Shown here piece after piece: positions 17,385 to 25,860 of a stretch of DNA of 64,000 nucleotides. Both the position numbers and the translations under genes were made by a program. Location of the stretch: positions 1-64,000 of the forward strand of contig PBNP01000002.1 of the NCBI GenBank assembly GCA_002723295.1, read 5' to 3'. The DNA comes from Flavobacteriaceae bacterium (GTDB lineage Bacteria; Bacteroidota; Bacteroidia; Flavobacteriales; Flavobacteriaceae). A model generated the notes under the pieces. The model had not been told where the DNA came from. It ran no database searches and worked only from the letters and a program-made list of their open reading frames with translations. Numbering within the stretch: position 1 is the stretch's first letter; every line of letters starts with the position of its first letter.

Positions 17385-18038
17385 TTATAATTCCCCAGCT
17401 ATAATAGTTTTAGCTCCTACCACAGATTCATTTAATTCAACATTTATTGGAATATTAAGAGGCAGGAATAAATCAACTCTGGATCCAAACTTTATAAATC
17501 CAGCATCCTCTCCTTGTACTACATTTTCTCCCTTTTTTGCATAGTTCACTATTCTTCTAGCTACTGCTCCTGCAATCTGTCTATATAGAATTTCACCAAA
17601 TTTTGGAGTATTAATTACAACAGTAGTTCTTTCATTTTTTTCTGAAGATTTCGGATGCCAAGCTACCAGATATTTTCCGGGATGGTATCTGCTATATTTT
17701 ATAACACCGCTTGATGGATATCTAGTTACATGTACATTAATAGGTGACATAAAAATAGAAACTAAACGCCTATTATCTTTAAAATATTCATTTTCAAAAA
17801 CAGATTTAATCTCAACAATTTTTCCGTCTACTGGAGAGTAAATTTTTCTATTATTTGGAACAATATCGCGTTTAGGATTTCTAAAAAATTGTAAAATAAG
17901 TATTAATAAAAAAAAGCAAAATATCTGAAAACTTTTTTGAATTAATATATTTGAAATAAAATATTCTGCAGAAACTCCTATTCCAACAAGTATAATAAAA
18001 CTTAAGCTAATAATTAAAAACCCTTCTTTATGAAACAT
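17385..18038 (-). CDS. psd: phosphatidylserine decarboxylase (short form)
   Basis: 217 aa. Produces phosphatidylethanolamine. Two N-terminal membrane helices (FLIISLSFIILVGIG and FQIFCFFLLILIL), then SPVDGKIVEI, ISMSPINVHVTR-type block (IFMSPINVHVTRYP), VAWHPKSSEKNERT, and the maturation site GFIKFGSRVDLFLP where Gly-Ser self-cleaves to form the pyruvoyl group. FGSRVD rather than LGST is the form of the short archaetidylserine-type decarboxylases. It abuts cdsA with no gap, placing two phospholipid steps together. Confidence 0.95.
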   Translation of the reverse strand: MFHKEGFLIISLSFIILVGIGVSAEYFISNILIQKSFQIFCFFLLILILQFFRNPKRDIVPNNRKIYSPVDGKIVEIKSVFENEYFKDNRRLVSIFMSPINVHVTRYPSSGVIKYSRYHPGKYLVAWHPKSSEKNERTTVVINTPKFGEILYRQIAGAVARRIVNYAKKGENVVQGEDAGFIKFGSRVDLFLPLNIPINVELNESVVGAKTIIAGEL

Positions 18039-18824
18039 CTATAATTGACTTAATAGAAAATAAATCCATGGACTTACAAATATAATACTATCCATTCGAT
18101 CGTAAAAACCACCATGACCAGGCAATAGGCTGCCAGAGTCTTTAACCCCAGCAGTGCGTTTAAACTTAGATTGAATTAGATCGCCTAATGTTGCAAGAAT
18201 CGGAATAATAATAGAGAATATAAAAATTAGAGCGAAAGAAAGGTTCGGTTTTATTAAATAGAAAAAGACTGGAGATAGAACTATACAAGAAATTAAACCA
18301 GCCCAAAATCCTTCCCAAGATTTTTTCGGTGAAACTTTTGGAAGCAATTTATTTTTTCCAAAATTTTTTCCAATTATATATGCAGAACTATTATTTAACC
18401 AAGTTAGTATAAAAACAATTAGCATCAATTTTAAATCAAAATTCCCTTTTGCAAATGGGATAGCAATTAAAAAAAAAGAACAAAACACAAAATATACATA
18501 ACTGGATAATGGAATTGAAAATTTTAGATTAGGGGTTTTTATCACCCAATTTATTAGTAAAACTTGATAGATTAAAGTGGGGATTAATATAATAGAAAAT
18601 ATAAATAATGGAATTTTTTTAGCTAATAGTCCAAAAGTCAATATACCTAAGATTAGATATGGAAAAAGGTTAATTTTATTTATTAACCTTTGGAATTCAA
18701 AAAGAGCAAAACATGATAGAGAAAAAATTAATATTGAAAATGCTAAAGGACCAATTATTAAACATGCAATTATTGTTAGTGAATATAATATGCCAGTGAA
18801 TGATCTAATATAAAGCTCTCTCAT
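18039..18824 (-). CDS. cdsA: phosphatidate cytidylyltransferase
   Basis: 261 aa integral membrane enzyme making CDP-diacylglycerol. About eight hydrophobic helices; the C-terminal CDP-alcohol signature SKFKRTAGVKDSGSLLPGHGG is present (one extra residue split: KFKR-AGVKDSG-LLPGHGGFYDRMDS), as is SPKKSWEGFWAGL. Precedes psd directly and follows the LUD-domain gene by 6 nt. CDP-DAG supplies the phosphatidylserine that psd decarboxylates. Confidence 0.96.
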   Translation of the reverse strand: MRELYIRSFTGILYSLTIIACLIIGPLAFSILIFSLSCFALFEFQRLINKINLFPYLILGILTFGLLAKKIPLFIFSIILIPTLIYQVLLINWVIKTPNLKFSIPLSSYVYFVFCSFFLIAIPFAKGNFDLKLMLIVFILTWLNNSSAYIIGKNFGKNKLLPKVSPKKSWEGFWAGLISCIVLSPVFFYLIKPNLSFALIFIFSIIIPILATLGDLIQSKFKRTAGVKDSGSLLPGHGGFYDRMDSIIFVSPWIYFLLSQL

Positions 18825-18830
18825 TTTTTA

Positions 18831-19424
18831 TTATTCCTGAAGAAGAAGATAGATGTTTTTTGATGCACTTCCTTGATATAACAAGTTTGAGTCATTATCT
18901 AAACTTTTCGGAGTTAAAGTAGTAATATTAGAGGGTTTTTCTTTGTTATATTTTAATTTAAGCTTACTCATTGCTTCGCTTACATCTCTTGCAAATTGAG
19001 CTGTATTAGCTTGGACAATAATATTTTTAGGAAGTTGAACTAAATTCAGACTTTTAATTTGATTACTTGATATCAAGAAACTTCCAGTCGTCGCAATTAA
19101 AAACTCACATTTAATAAATACAACTTTTTTTTGTTTATTAATTGAATTGTTATTAGAAAACTCTAATTTAAATTTGTTTGATATTCCTTTATTTAAGCAT
19201 AAAACATCATGCAAAGTCCATTTATTTTCTTGAAGAATACTTTTAAAAAATTTTATTAAATCAGACTCTGATTCTGAAAATAAAAATCGTCCACCTTTTT
19301 TTGTGAAATTGTTGGCAAACAAAATTTCAACTGATTGTTCCTTTTGAGGCATAAAAGGACTTCTAGATTTTACTTTTTCATCTTTTGATTCCTTTTTGTT
19401 GAAAAGCTTTTTCCAAAAGTTCAC
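18831..19424 (-). CDS. LUD-domain (LutC/YkgG-like) protein
   Basis: 197 aa, GTG start at 19424. Weakly conserved LUD domain: ATTGSFLISSNQIKSLNLVQLPKNIIVQANTAQFARDVSEAM has the Gly-Ser strand and the L-P-IV segment of LutC/YkgG proteins. N-terminal 30 residues are basic and low in complexity. LutC proteins act with LutA/LutB iron-sulfur subunits in lactate oxidation, but none are here; this lone copy sits between ftsH and cdsA, an arrangement I recall as common in flavobacteria. Function not established. Confidence 0.75.
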   Translation of the reverse strand: MNFWKKLFNKKESKDEKVKSRSPFMPQKEQSVEILFANNFTKKGGRFLFSESESDLIKFFKSILQENKWTLHDVLCLNKGISNKFKLEFSNNNSINKQKKVVFIKCEFLIATTGSFLISSNQIKSLNLVQLPKNIIVQANTAQFARDVSEAMSKLKLKYNKEKPSNITTLTPKSLDNDSNLLYQGSASKNIYLLLQE

Positions 19425-19437
19425 AACCTACATGTAT

Positions 19438-21372
19438 TTATTTTTTATCATTTTTAACAATATCAAAAGGTCTTTTACCAAGAATTTTTTCTAAATCATC
19501 TTTAAAAATAACTTCTTTTTCCAAAAGTCTTTCTGCTAATGCTATCAATTTTTTCTTGTTTGATTTAAGCAAATCACATGCTCTTTTATATTGTTTTTCA
19601 ATGATTTTTGAAATTTCATTATCTATTTTTTGTGCTGTTTCCTCCGAATATGGTTTTGTAAAATTATAATCAGTTTGCCCAGAAGAATCATAATATGTAA
19701 TATTGCCTATACTATCATTAAGACCATAAACTGAGACCATAGCTCTTGCTTGTCGAGTTACTTTTTCTAAATCACTCAAAGCACCAGTTGAAATTTTATT
19801 AAACATTACTTTTTCTGCAGCTCTACCACCAAGTGTAGCACACATTTCATCTAACATTTGTTCTGTTCTAACTATCATTCTTTCCTCTGGTAAATACCAT
19901 GCTGCCCCTAAGGATTGACCTCTTGGAACAATTGTTACTTTAACTAATGGCGCAGCAAACTTTAGCAACCAACTAACTGCAGCATGACCTGCTTCATGAT
20001 ATGCAATAGTTTTTTTCTCTTCTTTAGTGATAATTTTATTTTTCTTTTCTAGCCCACCTACAATTCTGTCAACGGCATCAAGAAAATCTTGTTTTCCAAC
20101 AGCTTTTTTGTTTTTTCTTGCAGCTATAAGAGCTGCTTCATTACATACATTTGCAATATCGGCACCTGAAAAACCAGGAGTTTGCTTTGCTAAAAACTCA
20201 AAATCTAGTGATTTTATAATTTTTAAAGGTTTCAAATGAACTTTGAAAATCTCAAGTCTTTCATTAAGATCAGGAAGGTCAACATATATTTGGCGGTCAA
20301 ATCTACCAGCTCTCATTAAAGCTTTATCCAAAACATCTGCTCTATTAGTTGCAGCTAAAACTATTACATTTGAGTTGGTGCCAAAACCATCCATTTCAGT
20401 TAATAATTGATTTAATGTATTTTCTCTTTCATCATTAGAGCCTGTAAAATTACTTTTCCCTCTAGCACGACCAATTGCATCAATTTCATCAATAAAAATT
20501 ATTGAAGGAGATTTATCTTTAGCTTGTTTGAACAAATCTCTTACTCTAGAAGCACCTACACCTACAAACATTTCTACAAAATCAGAACCAGACAATGAAA
20601 AAAAAGGAACTTTTGCTTCTCCAGCTACAGCCTTAGCCAGCAAAGTTTTTCCTGTTCCGGGCATTCCTACTAAAAGAGCACCTTTGGGTATTTTTCCGCC
20701 TAGTGCTGTATATTTTGCAGGGTTTTTAAGAAAATCAACTATTTCTTGAACCTCTTCTTTTGCTCCCTCAAGACCAGCTACATCTTTAAAGGTTATTTTA
20801 ATATCAGTATTTTGATCAAAGAGTTTAGCCTTGGATTTACCAATGTTAAAAATCTGACTACCTCCACCTACACCTCCTCCTGACATTCTTCTCATAATAA
20901 AAATCCATATACCAATTATTATAATAATAGGTAAAAAACCAAGTAATACATCAAGCCAACGGTTTTCCACTGTACTAAATTCATATTTAAATTCAATCCC
21001 TTTCTCCTCTGCTTTTTCAAGCTTGCGCTGAAAAAGCTCTAAATTTCCAACTTCAAATTGGTAGTGAGGACCTTTGATGTTTTGTTGACCAAATATGTTA
21101 GTTGATTTTAATCGTTGATGCTCAGCCTTGGATAAAGATTCTTCTTTTATAGATATTTGAGCCAAATTTTTATTTATTACTATTACTTGACTAACATCAC
21201 CAGAATTTAAATATCTTTCAAATTCACTAATATTTGTTTTGCTTAAATTTTTAAAATTAGACCCTCCTCCAAAAAAACTCATTCCAAGCAGAATAGTAAT
21301 TATAGCACCATAAATCCAATAGATATTTAATTTAGGAGGCTCTTGTTTGTTTTCTTTCTTGTTTTTTTTCAT
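19438..21372 (-). CDS. ftsH: ATP-dependent zinc metalloprotease FtsH
   Basis: 644 aa membrane-anchored AAA+ protease for quality control of membrane proteins. TM1 ([19 protein letters not shown]), periplasmic domain, TM2 ([19 protein letters not shown]), Gly-rich linker, Walker A GMPGTGKT, Walker [13 protein letters not shown], pore [34 protein letters not shown], and zinc site AYHEAGHAA with distal Asp in [11 protein letters not shown]-terminus is lysine-rich. Second gene of the rsfS-ftsH-LUD-cdsA-psd run; 14 nt after rsfS. Confidence 0.98.
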   Translation of the reverse strand: MKKNKKENKQEPPKLNIYWIYGAIITILLGMSFFGGGSNFKNLSKTNISEFERYLNSGDVSQVIVINKNLAQISIKEESLSKAEHQRLKSTNIFGQQNIKGPHYQFEVGNLELFQRKLEKAEEKGIEFKYEFSTVENRWLDVLLGFLPIIIIIGIWIFIMRRMSGGGVGGGSQIFNIGKSKAKLFDQNTDIKITFKDVAGLEGAKEEVQEIVDFLKNPAKYTALGGKIPKGALLVGMPGTGKTLLAKAVAGEAKVPFFSLSGSDFVEMFVGVGASRVRDLFKQAKDKSPSIIFIDEIDAIGRARGKSNFTGSNDERENTLNQLLTEMDGFGTNSNVIVLAATNRADVLDKALMRAGRFDRQIYVDLPDLNERLEIFKVHLKPLKIIKSLDFEFLAKQTPGFSGADIANVCNEAALIAARKNKKAVGKQDFLDAVDRIVGGLEKKNKIITKEEKKTIAYHEAGHAAVSWLLKFAAPLVKVTIVPRGQSLGAAWYLPEERMIVRTEQMLDEMCATLGGRAAEKVMFNKISTGALSDLEKVTRQARAMVSVYGLNDSIGNITYYDSSGQTDYNFTKPYSEETAQKIDNEISKIIEKQYKRACDLLKSNKKKLIALAERLLEKEVIFKDDLEKILGKRPFDIVKNDKK

Positions 21373-21386
21373 AATGAATTATTATT

Positions 21387-21749
21387 TCAAGCAATTTGAG
21401 TAGTTTTAGCATCTCCCCATAGATTTTCTATACTATAATGTTCTCTGATTTTTTTTTGAAAAACATGAACAACTACATCAATATAGTCCATTAAAACCCA
21501 TTTCCCAATTTCAGCACCTTCAGTTTGATATGGCTTTTCTTGTAAACTTTTGCTTACAGATTTTTTAATAGAGTTTACAATTGCATTAACATGAGTGTTT
21601 GAACCTCCATCACATATAATGAAATAGTTGCAAATTGTATTTTCCAATGAACAAAAATCTAATAAACTAATATTAACACCCTTCACTTTTTCAATAGCTT
21701 TAATAATCTCAGAAATAAGTGTTTTTGTATTTGAAACATTTTTTAACAT
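21387..21749 (-). CDS. rsfS: ribosome silencing factor RsfS
   Basis: 120 aa, full length for the Iojap/RsfS family, which binds uL14 and blocks subunit joining when nutrients are low. Visible signature: FCSLENTICNYFIICDGGSNTHVNAI and GAEIGKWVLMDYIDVVVHVF. First gene of the minus-strand run into ftsH and the phospholipid genes; a -7 element lies at 21770-21777. Confidence 0.95.
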   Translation of the reverse strand: MLKNVSNTKTLISEIIKAIEKVKGVNISLLDFCSLENTICNYFIICDGGSNTHVNAIVNSIKKSVSKSLQEKPYQTEGAEIGKWVLMDYIDVVVHVFQKKIREHYSIENLWGDAKTTQIA

Positions 21750-21769
21750 TAAAATATTTTAATTTTATA

Positions 21770-21777
21770 CAAATTTA
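21770..21777 (-). promoter_or_regulatory. rsfS -7 promoter element (TAAATTTG)
   Basis: Perfect TAnnTTTG on the minus strand, 20 nt upstream of the rsfS ATG. No good TTG at the expected upstream spacing. Confidence 0.45.
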
Positions 21778-21803
21778 TTAGTTTTTACTTTAGGTATTAA
21801 TTT

Positions 21804-22538
21804 ATGACTAATTTAAACCTTCGCAAACTTAATGCCATTGATTCAACTAACAAAGCATTAAAAAAAATGCTTTTTAATAATAAGATTGTTTCTGGTGATG
21901 GAATTTGGACTATGAATCAAACCAATGGAGTAGGTCAATTAGGTTCAAAATGGCAATCTAAACCTAATGATCACCTAGCATTAAGTATATATAAAAGTTT
22001 TGATAAACTTGATGCTAAGTGGATATATTCAATAAATACTGCATCCTCATTAGCTGTTGTTTCAACGTTAAACTTTTTTGATGTCCCTAATGTAAGTATA
22101 AAATGGCCAAACGACATTTTGTCAGATGATAAAAAAATATGCGGTATATTGGCAGAAAATCAAATAAACAAAACACATATTAGGTCAATTATTGGATTTG
22201 GAATTAATTTGCATGAACAATCTTTTCCTGAATTACCAAGTGCTACAAGTGTTTTTATCAAAACAAATAAGAAAATATTAATTAATAATTTTATAGAGAA
22301 ACTTTCTGAGAATTTGATTCATTTTTTTACGTTTTGTTCAACCAAATCAACCAGCAAATTGAATAGAGATCTTCAAAACCATATTTATGGAATAAAAAAA
22401 GAATCTTTATTTGAAATACAAAAACAAAAAATTAAAGCGAGTATTGAAGGGGTCATGAAAAATGGTCTGTTAAAACTAAAACTTTCAAATGGGAAAATTA
22501 AATACTTTAAATCAAAGGAAATAAAAATGATTTATTAG
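21804..22538 (+). CDS. birA: biotin--[acetyl-CoA-carboxylase] ligase
   Basis: 244 aa. Activates biotin to biotinyl-AMP and attaches it to carrier lysines. Lacks the N-terminal HTH repressor domain, so it is a ligase only. Motifs: DSTNKAL, the biotin loop QTNGVGQLGSKWQS, VSIKWPNDILSDDKKICGILAE and IIGFGINLHE. The biotin loop is GVGQLG rather than the enterobacterial GRGRRG. Convergent with pyrE, overlapping by 4 nt. Confidence 0.93.
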   Translation: MTNLNLRKLNAIDSTNKALKKMLFNNKIVSGDGIWTMNQTNGVGQLGSKWQSKPNDHLALSIYKSFDKLDAKWIYSINTASSLAVVSTLNFFDVPNVSIKWPNDILSDDKKICGILAENQINKTHIRSIIGFGINLHEQSFPELPSATSVFIKTNKKILINNFIEKLSENLIHFFTFCSTKSTSKLNRDLQNHIYGIKKESLFEIQKQKIKASIEGVMKNGLLKLKLSNGKIKYFKSKEIKMIY

Positions 22539-23176
22539 GGTTTCCATTTATTGGGGTATTCTCTCCATTTGTTTAGTTTTGATAACATTGAAGAGTCTAA
22601 TTTTCCAGAAGCAATAGCTTCTTTAATTAAGTACTCATAGTTAGTAAGAGTGTTTAATTTTATTCTTGCATTTTTAAAATTTAATTCAGCATCATTAAAA
22701 CCATATGTAAATAAGGCTAGCATGCCAAGCACGTTAGCACCTTCTTTTTTTAACGCTTCAACTGCAAGCAAACTACTTTTTCCAGTTGAAATTAAATCTT
22801 CAATTACTACAACTTTTGATTTTGCAGACAAATATCCCTCTATTTTATTTTTTCGTCCATGGGTTTTTGATTCAGGCCTAACATAGACAAAAGGTAAATC
22901 TAGCTTATTGGCTACCAACATGCCAATTCCAATTGCACCAGTAGCAACGCCAACAATTGTATGATCATTTCCATATATGCTAATTATTTGATTTGCTAAT
23001 TTTTCACATAAATAATTTCTAATTTCAGGATATGAAAGTGTTACACGATTATCACAGTAAATTGGAGATCTCCATCCGCTTGCCCATAAAAAAGGATTTT
23101 CTGGATTTAATTTAATTGCATTAATTTGTAAAAGATAATTTGCAGTTTTAAATGCTATCTGTTCATCAAAAATCAT
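22535..23176 (-). CDS. pyrE: orotate phosphoribosyltransferase
   Basis: 213 aa, pyrimidine synthesis (orotate to OMP). Start chosen at ATG 23176 (MIFDEQIAF): this matches the normal OPRT N-terminus and a -7 box sits immediately upstream at 23180-23187, which would lie inside the message if the in-frame ATG at 23206 were used. Motifs: FLWASGWRSPIYCDNR, GVATGAIGIG, VRPESKTHGRKNKIEG and the PRPP loop VVVIEDLISTGKSSL. The divergent NUDIX gene begins only 6 nt away, so each promoter must lie inside or over the neighbour. Confidence 0.96.
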   Translation of the reverse strand: MIFDEQIAFKTANYLLQINAIKLNPENPFLWASGWRSPIYCDNRVTLSYPEIRNYLCEKLANQIISIYGNDHTIVGVATGAIGIGMLVANKLDLPFVYVRPESKTHGRKNKIEGYLSAKSKVVVIEDLISTGKSSLLAVEALKKEGANVLGMLALFTYGFNDAELNFKNARIKLNTLTNYEYLIKEAIASGKLDSSMLSKLNKWREYPNKWKP

Positions 23177-23179
23177 ACA

Positions 23180-23206
23180 CAAATGTATAAAGTTTTTTTC
23201 AATCAA
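23180..23206 (-). promoter_or_regulatory. pyrE promoter overlapping the NUDIX start
   Basis: Minus strand: TTG (23204-23206), 16-nt spacer, TACATTTG (23180-23187). The box contains the ATG of the divergent NUDIX gene (23183-23185) and ends 3 nt before the pyrE ATG, predicting a nearly leaderless pyrE mRNA. Confidence 0.5.
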
Positions 23207-23815
23207 AAGCCTCTTATTTTAACTACATCAATTGTTAAAAACAGTGATATCTCTCCAGTTATTCATTCAAAATTTTCAAGTCAATCTATAATAATTAAAG
23301 CTTTAAAATCAAATAAAACTAACAAAGTATATTATTATCATTCTGATTTTGAGAAATTAAGCAAACATCTAGAAAAAAAATTTAAAATTGTGGAGGCGGC
23401 TGGAGGCATGGTTAAAAATAGTGATGGTAAATATTTAATGATTTATAGAAAGAACAAATGGGATTTACCTAAAGGTCATTTGCGAAGGAAGGAATTAATT
23501 ATGGATGCTGCTATTCGTGAAGTAATTGAAGAAACAAATGTTAAGGGGTTAATTATTAAAAGAAAACTTCCAACAACCTATCATATTTTTAGGAAAGATA
23601 AATTCTATTTTATAAAGAAAACTTACTGGTTTTTTATGTATTCTAATTATAAGGGATCATTAACCCCTCAAAAGAAAGAGAAAATAGAAAAAGCAGTATG
23701 GGTAGATGAATTAGAAATTTCAAAATGCATGAAAAACATGTATGCAAACATAAAGACACTTTATGAGTTTTATTTTGATGAAAAATTAACAGATGAAGGA
23801 ATCAAGGATTTGTAG
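23183..23815 (+). CDS. NUDIX hydrolase
   Basis: 210 aa. An N-terminal stretch of about 70 residues without a recognisable motif precedes a NUDIX domain: AAGGMVKNSDGKYLMIYRKNKWDLPKGH and the Nudix box G-x5-E-x7-REVIEETNV (around GHLRRKELIMDAAIREVIEE), with the last Gly replaced. Likely hydrolyses a nucleoside-diphosphate derivative; substrate not predictable. Divergent from pyrE by 6 nt and convergent with coaD, overlapping its 3' end by 46 nt. Confidence 0.88.
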   Translation: MYKVFFNQKPLILTTSIVKNSDISPVIHSKFSSQSIIIKALKSNKTNKVYYYHSDFEKLSKHLEKKFKIVEAAGGMVKNSDGKYLMIYRKNKWDLPKGHLRRKELIMDAAIREVIEETNVKGLIIKRKLPTTYHIFRKDKFYFIKKTYWFFMYSNYKGSLTPQKKEKIEKAVWVDELEISKCMKNMYANIKTLYEFYFDEKLTDEGIKDL

Positions 23816-24231
23816 TTTCCATTATTTCTAATAAGTTCTCTTACAAGACTACTCCTTATGAAAGATGTTTTAGGGGAGGTAAATAAAAATACAGTATCAA
23901 TTCCAGAAAGCTCAATATTTATATCAGCTATTGATTTCTCATACTCAAAATCTGAAAGACTTCTTAGTCCACGTAATATAAATTGAGCTTTAATAGATTT
24001 ACAATATTCAATTGTAAGACCTTTGTATGGTGTAACTTTTATTTTAGAATGATTTTCAAAATTCTTTTCTATGAATTTTATTCTTTCTTCTATTGAAAAC
24101 ATATATTGTTTTTCACTATTTATTCCAACTCCAATAACAATTTCATCAAAAAGAGGGATAGCTCTCGATATAATATTCTCATGACCATTTGTTATTGGGT
24201 CAAAAGATCCTGGAAATAGAGCACGTTTCAT
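23770..24231 (-). CDS. coaD: phosphopantetheine adenylyltransferase
   Basis: 153 aa. Penultimate step of coenzyme A synthesis. Nucleotidyltransferase signature FPGSFDPITNGHENII (T/HxGH), GVGINSEKQYMFSIEERI, the LRGLRSLSDFEYE substrate loop and TSPKTSFIRSSLVRELIRN. Standard length. Lies 22 nt after ddl in the same direction with its own -7 box (24245-24252). Its last 46 nt are shared in antisense with the NUDIX gene. Confidence 0.96.
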   Translation of the reverse strand: MKRALFPGSFDPITNGHENIISRAIPLFDEIVIGVGINSEKQYMFSIEERIKFIEKNFENHSKIKVTPYKGLTIEYCKSIKAQFILRGLRSLSDFEYEKSIADINIELSGIDTVFLFTSPKTSFIRSSLVRELIRNNGNYKSLIPSSVNFSSK

Positions 24232-24244
24232 ATTTTCTATTTAT

Positions 24245-24252
24245 CAAAAGTA
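24245..24252 (-). promoter_or_regulatory. coaD -7 promoter element (TACTTTTG)
   Basis: Perfect TAnnTTTG on the minus strand in the 22-nt ddl-coaD gap, 13 nt upstream of the coaD ATG; predicts an independent transcript in addition to read-through from ddl. Confidence 0.45.
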
Positions 24253-24253
24253 G

Positions 24254-25243
24254 TTATTTAGTTCTTGCTGAATATAATAGTTCTTCAAAAAAAAATTCAA
24301 GTTTTATATTAGCAGCTGCACATTGTTTAGGAATTATGCTTTCATTTGTTAGCCCTGGCACTGTATTTATCTCTATTAAATGAGGATTTGAATCAACTAA
24401 AATAAAATCAGATCTACAAATACCATCTAGGCCAATTTTTTTATATAAATCTATTGCCATTTTAGACAATTCATTTTTCCAATTATTAGAAATATTTGCA
24501 GGAGTTATTTCTTCAGATTTACCCAAATATTTTGCTTCATAATCAAAAAAATCATTTTCAGAAATTATTTCAGTAATTGGAAGAGCATGGACACCACTAA
24601 CATTTTTATATACACCAACTGAAAACTCTCTGCCTTTTAATTCAGACTCTATAATTATTTGATTATCTTCTTTAAATGACATGAGTATTGAATTCTTTAA
24701 ATCTTTTTTTTCTTTAACCTTATAAATCCCAAAACTACTTCCAGATCTATTTGCCTTGACAAAGCAAGGAAGACCTATCTTATTAATTATTTCCTCCTCA
24801 TTGATTAAATCACCTTGATTTAAAGAAATTGATTTTGCACACGGAATATTATATGATTTTGCTAGAGAAACACACTCTCGTTTACTAAAAGTCAAAGCTG
24901 AAGAATAAAAATCACTGCTAGTATATGGAGTTTTATTATAATCTAGTAATGAGGCCAGAAAACCATTCTCCCCAGGTGCGCCATGAATAGCGTTAAAAAC
25001 AACGTCAAATTTGAGTTCTCTTTTATTATAAATAAAAGAAAATTTCTGAGTATTAAAATTTAATTTAATTCCATCAGAGGTTTTAACATACCAATTTTTT
25101 TTCTTAATAATTAATAAAAACACATTCCAGCCTAACTTAATTAAGTTATTTAAAACTAACTTTCCGCTTAATAATGAAATTTCCTTTTCAGAATTAAATC
25201 CTCCACAAGCAATTCCTATTATACTTTTATTTTTATTTAACAT
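24254..25243 (-). CDS. ddl: D-alanine--D-alanine ligase
   Basis: 329 aa ATP-grasp ligase for the peptidoglycan D-Ala-D-Ala dipeptide. N-terminal IGIACGGFNSEKEISLLSG, the FNAIHGAPGENG substrate loop, FVKANRSGSSFGIYKV (ATP lysine), IIESELKGREFSVGV, DGICRSDFILVDSN and LIEINTVPGLTNESIIPKQC (metal Glu/Asn). Divergent from the PASTA-domain gene, 62 nt apart, with good -7 boxes facing both ways. Confidence 0.97.
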   Translation of the reverse strand: MLNKNKSIIGIACGGFNSEKEISLLSGKLVLNNLIKLGWNVFLLIIKKKNWYVKTSDGIKLNFNTQKFSFIYNKRELKFDVVFNAIHGAPGENGFLASLLDYNKTPYTSSDFYSSALTFSKRECVSLAKSYNIPCAKSISLNQGDLINEEEIINKIGLPCFVKANRSGSSFGIYKVKEKKDLKNSILMSFKEDNQIIIESELKGREFSVGVYKNVSGVHALPITEIISENDFFDYEAKYLGKSEEITPANISNNWKNELSKMAIDLYKKIGLDGICRSDFILVDSNPHLIEINTVPGLTNESIIPKQCAAANIKLEFFFEELLYSARTK

Positions 25244-25248
25244 TGAGA

Positions 25249-25256
25249 CAAAGTTA
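25249..25256 (-). promoter_or_regulatory. ddl -7 promoter element (TAACTTTG)
   Basis: Perfect TAnnTTTG on the minus strand ending 5 nt before the ddl ATG, so the transcript should begin within a few bases of the start codon (near-leaderless). Confidence 0.5.
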
Positions 25257-25283
25257 GTTGATTTAATAGCATTCCAAAATTCT

Positions 25284-25291
25284 TATATTTG
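25284..25291 (+). promoter_or_regulatory. -7 promoter element (TATATTTG) for the PASTA-rluD pair
   Basis: Perfect TAnnTTTG 14 nt upstream of ATG 25306. A TTG at 25258-25260 is 23 nt upstream of the box, slightly longer than ideal. Confidence 0.5.
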
Positions 25292-25305
25292 ACAGAAATA
25301 ATGTA

Positions 25306-25860
25306 ATGAGTTTTTTTAGATTTTTAATTTCTTGGATTTTTATTAAAAATTTGCTTAAAGCCTTTTTTTTGTTTTTTATTTTAGGTTTTCTTTCATTACA
25401 AGTTTTAAAAATAATTACTCAAAATAATAGACATAAAACCGTTCCTGACATATATGGACTTCCACTAATGAAAGCTATAGAAGTTTTAAATGAAAATGGA
25501 TTAAGACATGAAGTAATTGACTCTGGGAAATATAATCCAAAAATTAAACCTTTAGGAGTTTTAGAGTTCTTTCCGACTTTAGGGAATGAAGTAAAAAAAG
25601 GTCGAAAAATTTATTTAACATTAAATCCTAGTGGATATAGAAAAATAAGCATTCCTAACATAATTCAAGTAACATATAGAAATGCTATATCTAAGTTAAA
25701 AGCAGTTGGTTTTGAGATAGGTGAAATAACATACCAAAATAATATTGGAAAAGATATGGTTTTAGAAATACGATATAATGGAAAGAAAATTGCTCCCGGA
25801 TCAGTTTTACCTAAAACTACCAAAATTGATATGGTATTAGGAAATGGAAAGCTGCGATGA
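25306..25860 (+). CDS. PASTA-domain membrane protein
   Basis: 184 aa. Short cytoplasmic end, one membrane helix (about residues 15-36, FFLFFILGFLSLQVL), then two extracytoplasmic PASTA repeats (about residues 45-110, VPDIYGLPLMKAIEVL..., and 115-182, IPNIIQVTYRNAISKL...). PASTA domains bind muropeptides or beta-lactams and occur on PBPs and Ser/Thr kinases; here no kinase domain is attached. Located beside ddl, a cell-wall gene, and coupled to rluD by a 4-nt overlap, an arrangement conserved in flavobacteria as far as I recall. Exact role unknown. Confidence 0.88.
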   Translation: MSFFRFLISWIFIKNLLKAFFLFFILGFLSLQVLKIITQNNRHKTVPDIYGLPLMKAIEVLNENGLRHEVIDSGKYNPKIKPLGVLEFFPTLGNEVKKGRKIYLTLNPSGYRKISIPNIIQVTYRNAISKLKAVGFEIGEITYQNNIGKDMVLEIRYNGKKIAPGSVLPKTTKIDMVLGNGKLR

